NCBI GenBank assembly: GCA_030141605.1
Contig: JAQGDQ010000262.1
Location: 253,240 to 317,239, forward strand
Direction of reading: 5' to 3'
From: Tubiluchus corallicola
Lineage: Eukaryota > Priapulida > Priapulimorpha > Priapulimorphida > Tubiluchidae
DNA: 64,000 nucleotides
Of the stretch, positions 1 to 12,400 are shown in pieces (position 1 is the stretch's first letter; each line of letters begins with the position of its first letter). A program made the position numbers and the translations under genes. The notes under the pieces are model-generated. The model was not told the origin of the DNA. It worked only from the letters and a program-made list of their open reading frames with translations, and made no database searches.

Positions 1-315
1 GACAAACTGGATAATGCTCCAAGCACAATCACCGAACAAAGGTGTCAAATTAAAAAACGACATGTGACGTCTCCTCAAATAACAAGTAACCACAAGCTTA
101 ATTCACTGCAAAAATTGTTCACTAATCACTATTATTAGAAAAACTGGCAAATGTTGTTTAATATCCAATATGGAGAATGTTTAGAAGTTGGTGCTCAAAC
201 ACTATTTGAATCATTATCAACTAATATCACTACGTAGAATAAAATATTCAAACTACCTAGTCAACCTTTAATCAGCTTTTAAGAAATAATACCTAATTAT
301 CAATGAAGTGTTTAC

Positions 316-453
316 CGTAAAGTCGAAATTGGGCGGCAGTCGCCTCTTTTCCATTTGCATAATGTTCTCGAGAGCTTTGTAGTAAAGGCTTTCACCCAAC
401 TGCAGCCTCTTCTTGGCAAAGTCTATGTGAGAACCGGGATGGTCTTCTGATGG
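316..453 (-). CDS. RBL1: RBL exon 11 (residues 442-487); last exon in the window
   Basis: TTTCAG acceptor; encodes PSEDHPGSHIDFAKKRLQ, LGESLYYKALENIMQMEK and RRLPPNFDFT, then an ACG|GTAAAC donor. It matches p107 QPGSHIDFAVNRLKLAE. Remaining exons (rest of pocket A, pocket B, C-terminus) lie beyond position 1. Confidence 0.95.
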
Positions 454-3400
454 CTGAAATGACAACAGCTTATACAATCACAGCTTTTGCAGGCGCACTA
501 AGTTTTGGTCTTGCCACAAAAATATGAATGAAGTAGGTCCAGATAAGGATGCTGGATTCTGGCTCGCAGTGCATTGAATTTTACGGAAAATTTAACTGCA
601 GTTAAAAATCTTGAGATCGAATGAAGAATGTTCTAACAAAACTTTGACCATGAAAAGGTTTTGACTGATCATGAGTGCATTTTCAAAGTTACGAGAAAAT
701 CTTGGTCATTTTCCCAAGGTGACTAAATACATCACCCATCCTTGCATATGAAAATCTGAGTTAATTTTATTGCCCAATTTCCTGCAGTTTTTTTTATCAC
801 AAAAGAAAATAATTATACATGTATTTCACTCCCAGTTCTCTTTCTCATCTTTGTGTCAACTATTCTATTACCTTGCGCTTCAAATGCAGGCAAAAATTTG
901 ACGCAATTATTAGTTACATTTGCTCACAAACAATTTCCAGTTTGAAGAATAGTTCGTGGACTTATTAAACAGAGTACACTGTAGCACGAATACTATATCA
1001 TACCTGTGCATAATGTGTGCAGAAAATTTCACCCATTTTCTTTACTCTGGCTTGAACTACTAGATTTGGGTTGACTTTGCATGACCTAAACAATAATTAC
1101 ACGATATCATACAAACGTTGCCATACTGTTAAACAACAGGAAGACAAAACTCACAATTCAGTTATGAGGTTCTGTGGACTGGAAGTGCTTTTCATACTGT
1201 CTTTCCACTTCTTTCACCCTTAAGAATGATTCAGTAACGTCCAATTAGAAGGTCTACAGGTACAAAAGTCACATTTTCACGTGTAGTCCCTCGTAAAATC
1301 GTCAAAGTTTAAGTACATTTGTAGCTGTATGGTGTAAATGTCAATGATTTTGATTTTTTTTGGTACCAATGCAACACTTGAACACTTTAATTTTGCCGAG
1401 TCAAACATTTATTTGTTATAGGACTAATAACAAAATTTATAATAGCAAACTCTAGTCCAAATATAAGACTGAGTAGCAATTTAAAAGTTTTGACTATAAT
1501 AAGCAATTTATATTTAGCAAAATATTTTTAAAAACTTCAATAACTTGATCCACAAAAATCATATGTCTGGAATCATTTCAACAGCCTGTGAATTAAATGA
1601 TTTAATGACTAATAATGTTGGAATTAAAACTGTTGGACAGGTTATTATGATATCCTATTTACAACTGCAGTTAGACACATGAACTCGACAAATATTTTTA
1701 AAGATTTATGTTTATGTTTATTGTAGCATTGATGGGCCGCTTTGCTGACTGACTGTCCAAACTGCTATTTTTATGGATACAGTAAGCAACTAGAATGCAC
1801 ATCAGTGTTAAATTCCCTAAGTTCAGCAAACTTGTACACTTGTACATCAATCAATTCTCATTTGTCAATTCGTATCTCTAATTTCGAATTGGTTCAGTTG
1901 GTTTTTGACCTTTAAATAATCTTGCTGGTTAGGTTCTCACTGTTAGATTGCCTGCCCTCCCTTCCCGTAGACTGAACCATCCGGGCAAGACAGCAGTGAC
2001 AGGAAGAAACAGTCAAACAGCACAATATAAACAAGCAGTGTTGTCATTAGAATCGTCTTTAGGGGTGAGCATCGAACGTTCGAATTCGAACCAAAAATGA
2101 TAAATTCGAACAATTCAGCAATTCAAACACGTACATTCCTTATCATAAAAATGTTTGAAACGTCATGCAATTAGCACAACTTAACTGTAATTTCTGTGTC
2201 CAATTATAAAGAAATTATTAGTGATTTTACTGCAGAACTAAATGGAATAATACGCATAATCTCTGTAAGACCGCTTTCTAATGGTGGTTCGAAAACTTGT
2301 TCGAAAATCTTTCCAACAGAGTTCGAAGTCGATTCGAATTTGAAATACTGAAATTTGATTTGAATTCGAAAGTCACAAATTCGATTCTAATTCGCTTCCT
2401 GGTAAAGAATGCTCACCCCTAATGCTCGTCACTTAATAAATCCCTTCACTGCGCAGAGTGAAGTTATCCCTGCGAATTCACTCAGAAAAATGCACTAAGT
2501 TATAGGGCTTTCAGGACAGTTTGACAGTCTCTTAGCAAATAAATTGATCATAAAACAGCTTTCTTGCATATTTAGTCGAAATGTTTTCCTTCAGATTTGA
2601 AGAAATCTGTTAAGTAATGCACATTTTATCAACTGAATCTTATTAGTAACTCAGACGAAAAATTGACTGTCATGTTTACTAGTTTTTGTGATGCGAGTCA
2701 GGTTACTGAATATTCAGTGTATGAGAATGCCATGTTTAGTAATTATGAACATCGACTTTCTAATGTTTAAAATTAAACGAAAGTTAATTAGATTTTATAG
2801 TTGCATGTGGCATTTATTCATGAAACTAATCTGACAAAATAAAAGCAAAAACAAAACTAACTTACTGAAAAATAGCTAGCAATATCTCACTAGGAGCAGC
2901 TTTGCAACCAGCTAGTAAACCTTGCAGGCGACTGACGCTCTGCGTAGCGGTTGATACCGGAGTGATATTTCCTATATCTTTTTCTTTCAGATACCTCCGT
3001 CCCGTCAGCGGAGTGGAGGGCGCTAGCGTCTTTGTCTGAAATACAAATGCATACATCATAGCAATAAATGCAATGGTGGTAAAAGTAAATAAACTGAAAT
3101 GTGTACCTACTAAAATACTTTTAATTATCAAATACGGAAAGTCTGTCATACTATTGTGATAGATGGGGGGACATCGAATGCATTTACGTAGTCAGTTTAT
3201 TGTATACGAAACTTATTTGAAACTGATTTTCTTTTAATGCTATGTTAGCAAATGCACACGAAAACCACAGGTTTGAGCGTATGAGAAACTTTTGCATATA
3301 CGAAGTGATACCAGCGCACAAGTGATACGAGTTCAGAATAAAGAATGCTCTAAAATATTGAAAACTACAATAGCTTATTTTAAATCAAAGCTTTGATTAA

Positions 3401-6400
3401 ATAATAATTATCTCGGATTATGAAATTTTGTTAAAGTTTCAAATCTACGGGCGGCTCAGTGAATCTACTAAGACTGGCAACAGCGCCTTTTTGTCATTAG
3501 CGTGGCCAACAAATAGAAGGCGGTACCGTGATAACCATGATCATGAACTGTAGTGTTAGTTTCTGACGTCATATGACGTAGAGCTCATTTTTGTGACATC
3601 ATGCACTTAAGCAGTACTGTAATACTTACGCTACTATACTAAGTTACTGCATAATGGGGGTAGCAGACACTACTTAATTTTATAACAATACCGACTATAC
3701 GGATTTGCTGAAGACTAAGTTGAATATGTTATAATTGTTACGTTAGTAATTTATAATCGATTAGCAAGGATAGTCAGAAAAAAAACCAATGGTGTGAACT
3801 AAAAACCCAATCCATTATAATCGACTGAAACAATTAATCGGTCACACCACTACCATGTGAACCTGACCATACCGAATCAAAATGTTGCTGGAGATTGCGT
3901 TTAACCTGCATGTGCGACGTCAACTCGGACGGAGATGAGCCGACTTTGGCTGGGGTGCCAATTTCTGTGCTTGCCTCAGAACCCAGAAATATTCGCTCAT
4001 CAAAATCACCCACACTCAAGACGAATTCTTCGTAGACTTTGTTCAAGTTTTTCCTGAAAAATGACACAAACAAATTAGAAATGAAAATTTGCAAGATAAA
4101 TTTTTTAAATTTGTATTTTCAAGGATACACCAGGTCTAGTTTTGCCAGTTCTGACATGGATCTGGATCAGCATCAGGGATGAGAATGACAAATTGCAAAA
4201 AAAACCTCTGAAACAGGTCGGGGTTTTGGTGCAATTTTGAGACCACAGAGAACCCCTAAGTCGAGTTAAATTTTCAATTACCTTGTTTCGTGCTGGCCGC
4301 TCCTATGCAAAAGTATATAAAAACTGTCTGCAATTGACTCAAATAACTCCGCACAATTGATTCTATATTTTTATACATAGAGATATACACGTGGTTACAC
4401 TGATGAAGCGGTCAGCTTGTGAAATAATGTACTGGGTCCGTAAAAATTTTCTTAACGAATTTACGCGATTTACAAAAATGGCACTACTGGTCTTCCAAAA
4501 ACTCGGAATTCCGTGCATCAGCGGAAAATTCTCATCCTTGCAGCATGTGGCAGATCCGGTTCCGGATATACAAATGAATGTAATTAAAATTTCATTTGCT
4601 TAGCCTCTTTTGTGCATGTGGTGGCAATGCCTGTTTGTTTTCAGGGTCACTGAGAAATTTCGAGTGGACATACTGCAAATGTTGATGTACTGTCAATATG
4701 AATACCGGACAGGCTCTTAGTTTAAACTAAAAAACTGCCAAACTAACTTTTACTGGAAGTACAGAAAGATCTAAATTTTTATTAGTATTACAGTTTTTAT
4801 CTATATATTATTTCTCGTAAACCAGGGGTGTGCAAATTATCTGACTAGCCGGGCGACATTAAATTTTCCCGCAATTCCTGCGGGCCACAGGCAGTTTGAT
4901 CAAGCAACCAAGTACGGAAAGGCCTAAGAACGATTTTTTTGCACCCGACCTGCGTACATCATTACTACTACACTCAAGAAACTTTTAGAAGTTATTAAAA
5001 TTCGTATTACAAACCATATATTTCTGCTTTCAGGACAGATAGACATGGTAATTTCATTACAATGCATATTAGTAATGTGTATCACACAGTCTGTGTAGTA
5101 CAGTGACATTAAGCTACAACCGTCTTGTAAGGGTTAATGGTATCCGATCTAGTAGAAAAAACTACCCGCACTATCTTTGGGATCGTGGCACGGACTTCAG
5201 CTGGATACACTCAATTAATCGCCCGGGCCGCACTTTCATTAGGTTGACAAATCTCTTCGTGGGCCGCACAAATTCTCTCGGCGGGCCGCTATTTGCACAC
5301 CCCTGTCGTAAACCAAATGAACATTATATTCTGCCCACACTTAAAAATTGGCCAATTTGATCATTTTCTGTTCAGCATATCCAACAGACATCAAAGAATT
5401 CTATTTGTTTGTTCCAGACTCAAAGAATTTGTACTACTTGAGAGGACGACACCACAAAAACAACGATATTAACTGTAATAAATTTTTTAAAAATGCCACA
5501 AGTAAAAAACTCACATATTTTGTTCAAAGTTCGGTTGCTCTAAAAGACCAGACAAAGTTTCCTTGGTGCCTTTAAGAATCTAAAAACAAAGAAACAAAGA
5601 AATATCAAAATTAATGCAAAACTAGTCAAGAAATTTTTAAAGCAAACAATTTTTTAACCTCCAACAAGGAAAAGTCAAATTTATAGATTTCAACTATACT
5701 CTAACACGTACAAACTTCAAATATCTACTAGCATGCAGCTGCCATGTTGCTCTTTAGAATGGGATTTTTATTGGGACATTTAATAGTTACAGTGACATCT
5801 TTCCATTAGTTTTCCTGCGTTTAAACTCGGAATATACTTCCTCAGCAATGAAGAGTTTTTCCTTCTCTCTATGTATGAATAAACGCTTTACAGTCATCTC
5901 TGAACTACAATGGAAAACTTTGTTTGCACAATAGCGACAATCTTTGAATTTGGTTTCAGACAAGGTAAATGAAAGCATAGCACACTTTATTCATTAGCAA
6001 GTTGTTGTAAATGAGGCTATACCTTCTGGTCGAACAATCGCTTGATGTGAGGTTTCCACCAGTGTTCTTTGATACCACGCGCTTCAAGCTCTAAACCTTC
6101 GTGCTGATCGCACAAGTGCTCTATTATGCAGGGCGGTTCCATAGGCACCTGGTAGTCTCTCGAATTAAAATCCCTTGGCAATACTATCAAAAAATCAAAA
6201 TTAAAGTTCTTCTGAGTGATTTAATTCAATAAATCAATACACATGCAAACTTTAAGTTGCGGTACAAGTATATGGGTAAGCAAAACAAAAATTTTGTTAA
6301 CTAGACGGGCTGAAGTTATTATGAATGATGCGTGACCTTGATCCCATTTGTTTTTTTTGTGACCATAATTTTACATGGTGCATTAAAAAACAGTAACTGC

Positions 6401-9400
6401 CGCAACAGAGGTAAGTTCAGGAACTGCTAGTTCAATATCTTGTACTTGATGGTAATATAAATATAATTACTCATGTAGGTGGGTTTAACTTGAGAACTTC
6501 TGTAAACGTAAGCTTTTCAATTAACTACTTCATGCATTATAAGGCGTTTCTTATTGACTTTGAAACAGTAAGATACATAACAGGAAGCAAATTTTGGAAA
6601 AAATGATTTAAACTGTCTTTAGACGTAGGTCAACGTATGGTAAACAAAGATAGTGATATCGCTACTTCCTTTAATACTGATGTCTAAACAACGTTATGTA
6701 CAGCATCATTACAAATATACTAACTTGACTCTCAAAACACTGTGGGGTTGAACGACTAGGGGTCTAAACAAGAGAATTATCCCTGTTGTATGTTGCTTTA
6801 GTAAATTTGTATACAATTTACTTTGAGCGCATAACTAGTTTAGATATACCATAGTTTAGGTTTGCCATATATACAAATGTAAATGTGTTGCGGGCAATCA
6901 AAAAGCAGGGATTGTTAAATTGTCCCACACTGTGAAAGAAAAAAAGTAATGAAAATTATCTGAAAATTTAATTTTTGCCATGGATGAGTCTTCTAGCCCA
7001 CACCAGTACGTAGATTATGAATGTGATTATAACTAAAAAAGTTATTACGTTTTTATCACTATAATTGTAACATACCTGGAAATTCTGGATTAAGCAGATC
7101 CCTTCTGTCTGTGAGTAAAGCATTAGCATAGAACAAATCCAGACAGCATAACACAAGGTGATAGGAATTCACCAGATCATCGCTTATGGCTGGAAAATTA
7201 CCTAGCGACAAATAAAAAGCACAAACGTGAATGTCAACCAATGAACGCATCTATTCACCTGTTTTTCTAACAAACACGTTATGAATATGTTATACTGGCT
7301 AGTGATAAAAAGTAATACTGTAAATGGGAAATGTTGCTAACTACCATTATAACACATAGACATACACATAAATAGATTAGTATATTAAAAATTAACGGTG
7401 ATGCTGCAGATAACAAAAACAAATAAAAAAATAATAATAATAAAAACAATATAATGATACAAATTATCCAAAAAGAACTGAAAGCAAAAAAATAATAAAG
7501 TTGGATACCAAAATCTAAACAAAACAATACAAATTTTTCAGAAATTAGGATATATACACAATAGAATCTTATTTCGTAATAATGACCAAAAGTTATTTTT
7601 ATCAGTTGTTATCTGGCTTGGTGCTTTGAATAGAGAACTTTTCTTTAAATACAAGCAAAAATAAAAACAAGAAATGCATCTCCTGTTTTGTAAAGCTTGT
7701 CCAACATAAAATTTTGTAAATACCAGCAACGAAACTCATAAATTTTAACAATAAATGCGGGTAGATTAAAACTTAATCCCTACTGCAATACCATAGTGAA
7801 ATGGACTGATATACCATTGCCATACCTTTAACATATACAAACAAGGTCCAACATGCGTTAATAACTTCTGTAGCGGAGCATGGAGGTTTCCTAAAAAAAG
7901 AAGCTTCAATGAAGTAAGATAAGCAAAATAAATCTATAAAACTTGAGCAACTGTTATTGTTGCACTACTTTAGACTAAACAATGTATTTTGTCCCACATA
8001 TAAATAAATAAACTATTTGTAATTTAGCAAATGTGCATTTTCATCAACCGAACCGAAGCTCAAAAGATTGATTGGCCGTGTCGCCGAACCGAATAAAATA
8101 TCAAGTTACCGTATTTTCCCGTGTATAAGAGACCCTTTTTTGCTCAGAATTTTCACTTTAAAAATAGGGGGTCTCTTATACATGGGAGTAAGTCTTTTCA
8201 ATAAGATGCATAAATTGTGACACTAATGATTTTAAAGAAATAAGTGCTCTACAACTGTTTTGCGTGTCGCGTTCGACTATGAAGCGGTTGTAAGCAATAC
8301 AAGCATCGTGACACAGGCATTATCTCCTCGTTTTCTCTTTTCCTGTTACAGGTTTGCAGGTACGCACTTTAATATATACCAGTACTCTTTTTCTACAACA
8401 CATTAACTGGTTTTATTTTGTTTTCAGTACCGCACTGAGTTGAAAAAAGTTGTACTTTACCCTCTAAAAATGTCCGTCTGAAAAAACTTTTTTCCAGAAT
8501 TTTTGCCTAAAAATTGAAGGGGTCTCTTATACACGGGAAAATACGGTAAATCCGAATACCGAACTGAATTTTTACAAAACGAAATCATTTTTTTGTAATT
8601 CTAGCTGAAAAGATTTATAAACTCTTTAATCGTTTATCGTTTCAAGTTAGTGGTGATTGGTGAGCAGTATAAAACTGCTCTGATTACTAAATCTGTGTTT
8701 GTATTTAATGGTTAATGTTATGTAGTAAAGTATTACATATTAGAAACAGCACCAATTCTTTCAAAAGTTATTCAATTATCTTACAAGTATAATCAACAAA
8801 AACAGCATTTAAGCAAAATTTCAGTGGTATAATTGTTTACTAGCTAAAGTTTTCATTGATTTACTTTGACGTGTACAAGCGAACGCAGCACCGCCACAAT
8901 ATTGCGTGTTGACGTGACTTCTGTACCGACAGTGCAACGCACTCTTTGAGTTATCATACAGAAACAGAAATCAAAATGTCGGCTATTCTGTCGTGTTCAT
9001 AATTTTTTACTAGCTTTTTTCAATAAATTTTATAAGCGAAGGCCCCGCAAAAAATTTAGCGTATAAGTACACTTATAATCAATAATACGCAAACTTCCTA
9101 CATAGTCCTCATTTATAACGCAAAGCGAGCAGCAGCTTTTAGTGAATTGAAGTTATAAGCAGAGTATAATGGATGTTGTCAGAACAATGGCTTTGCGTCA
9201 GCAGTTTTCACCAGAAATAAGAGGTATAAGTTTTGCAAAAAACGGCCGAAAAATGTCCATTTTTGGAGGTTTTTCACCCTTCGTTCCTCGCGGTGGGCGA
9301 GATTCGAAAAATAAACCCCTAATGGCACGACACTAGATCGAGACCTTTCGTTTGATATATAAATCGCCGCAAATGGTGCCGTCGTTGGAGCTGTAGCCTC

Positions 9401-12400
9401 GAATCTTATATACACACATATATATATTTAACATATTATATAAATTAATATATTCTTGTTTTTATAGGGAAACATTCGGTTTGTTTAATTTTCACTGAAT
9501 CTGACAATGCTTCATCGCACTGAAGTTTCTCCGAGCTTTCAGTGATTACAACCGAAGTTTATTGGGCCGGATTTTTATACTGATATTCGAGGAAAAAATC
9601 CAATGATCCAAACATTCGGTGCATCCCTATAAATTATGTTCAATAGTGGAAACGTTATATAAAGTTTATATGAATATGAAGGCTAACATTCTTTCTACAC
9701 GCAAGGAAAAAACTTGTTAGAAAGTTAAAACTGGATTTAGAAAACGTACTTTTTTGCAAACTGAAAACAAAGATTTGTATAATGCAAGAAGTTACAAAAT
9801 TAGCCTCAGCTACAACCAATGTCAAAGCACTGACTTTTGTTTTCGAGATTTTGGCACTCTTGGCGGGTCGTTGGCTGGATCTTTGAAAATGTCCAGAAAT
9901 ATGGGTTCAAACTTTTTGAAGATCACAGTCGATACGGCAAAAACCCGCTCCAGTCGATCCACTTTGCTGCAGAATTCTTGTGGAAGATTTGCCATGTCAG
10001 CCCATTTTTTCATTTTACTGAAGAACTGGATAAGGCTGTGAAAAAGAATGACAATTTATAAACAAAAAGAGATATTTAAAGCATAAATTTTATTTTAACT
10101 CAACATTAGTGCTGCCAAAAGCCATTCAGAGCGTGTGCAAAAGGCACGCGCTTAGTTGGAAGATTGTCCAAAAAGAAACGTCCGCCAAATGAACTCGTAA
10201 CCTCACTCTGGTAAAGGAATGAGTAAAAGAGACCCATATCACTGTGTAGCCCGTTTTATACTCTTTCAAAAAGCCATTTCCTCCAAGACCCACTACTGAC
10301 CCACTCTACATGAAATCCAACAATGAACAAAAGGGACAATTTGTGGAGCTTTCTGCCTGCTGCTCCTAGAAGTACACGGTGTAGGAAAAAATCCTAGTGC
10401 TTCGCGTGGTCTTGGAAAAAAGTTTATAGCTCTTTCTAAAGAGAAGAAACCAGGCTACAAGATGAAGTGGGTCTCTTTTACAAATGCCTCTACGATGATA
10501 AAGGATAAATGATAAAGGTGAATCAACTTTTGCTCACTTACATGTACAGAAGCAGCAGGCCTAGGCCTCTGTCAAATTGGTACACTAACCTTACCACATC
10601 GTAACAGAAACATGTGAATCAACTTTTGCTCACTTACATGTAGAGAAGCAGCAGGCCTAGGCCTCTGTCAAATTGGTAAAATAACATTACCACATCGTAA
10701 TAGAAACATGTGAATCAACTTTTGCTCACTTACATGTACAGAAGCAACAGGCCTAGCCCTCTGTCAAATTGGTACACTAACCTTACCACATCGTAATAGA
10801 AACATGTGAATCAACTTTTGTTCACTTACATGTACAGAAGCAACAGGCCTAGGCCTCTGTCAAATTGGTACACTAACATTACCACATCGTAATAGAAACA
10901 TGTGAATCAACTTTTGCTCACTTACATGTACAGAAGCAGCAGGCCTAGGCCTCTGTCAAATTGGTACACTAATCTTACCACATCGTAATAGAAACATGTG
11001 AATCAACTTTTGTTCACTTACAAATTTATAGGCACATCTCATAATTCCAATGAAGATGTGTGCTCCCTAGCTACCTTGCGGTTCATTTATTGCGGACACG
11101 CTATTTCGCGGGTTTTCAAAAATATTAATGTAAAATATTTATCGCGGTATTTTGTGGGTTTTTGCGGTACTCTGTCAAAAGTATTTTTGCACATGCGTAG
11201 TACGTATTGTGCAGTAATGTATAGATTTGATGAATTTTGTATAAAAAATCACAAAATGTATAAAAATATATTAAAAATATTAACTCTAACATTAAAAGAA
11301 TATTATAAATCATAAAAAGTTACCATTTATAGTAAACAGTGTATTTATTCAGTGGATGAATACACACCAAAAACGAAATGTAGTACTTGCACCCGCTTAA
11401 GATGCTACTGAAAGTTTTTTAAAAGGTACATGTACAGTATGGGAAAAGTTATTAAGGGAATGGGAAAAGATTATGTATAAGAGTGTGGGGGAGGGTTTAT
11501 AAAGATTTAAAATAATGTATAACTACTAAAATAAGTATAGCGTCCCTACTTCGCGGAAATTCACTTATCGCGGGTGGGCCTGGAACGGAACACCAGCGAT
11601 ACGTGAGGGAACACTCGCGGGTGGGCCTGGAACGGAACACCAGCGATACGTGAGGGAACACTGTATTCAATTTAATCAATCTAGAGTTTCAGTATATTTG
11701 AACCTACCTTAGATCAGCAGAACGCAAGAGTCTTGTCAATGAAACACAGTTTCCCTCCATAGTTCCACTGCCAACGGTGGGCAACTGACTACTTCGACAG
11801 GCCACATAAAGAGCGCAGGCAAGCCAGTGTATAGAGTCACCCTAAAGCATACAAAGCAGCACGTTAACAAACACGAGTATAGAGACTGCATTATAAAGTC
11901 TGTATTAACTGTACATGCAAACAGACAGGTATGTTAATGACACAAGCAAACTAATGATTATCAACATGTCTACATCAGCTGCAGCAAATCAATAAAACAG
12001 ACAACACAATAAATGCAAATTTTCAAAAAAAAATGCTTTGATGGTTTGCAAAATGACAACGAAACTTTGTCCACTGATGGCAGTGACACAAGTGAAACAC
12101 TAGCAAAAAATCTCTAGCTTGACACCATTTTGATGCATTTACATTTCCTTCACTGAGACCTGCAATACTCAATTATACTGTTTGACTAAAAAAGAAAAAA
12201 TACCGACCTTTTCAGTCTTTTGTGAAACATTATAACATGTGAGAATTTGCTTATAAATAAGATACATCACATTTATTTCCTTATCTTATCTATTACAACA
12301 GCCCGCCCATGGATTTAAGGAAGATAGGTAATTTTAAAAACAATTTTTACAGCGGGCAATGTTCGGTCTGGGATTCCAAAATTCAAAATTACTGTAGGTC

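Noticed and set aside
5103-5575. Two plus-strand frames of 85 and 75 codons
   Set aside because: The first lies in the hAT-like MITE, the second overlaps RBL exon 7 on the opposite strand; neither has a domain.
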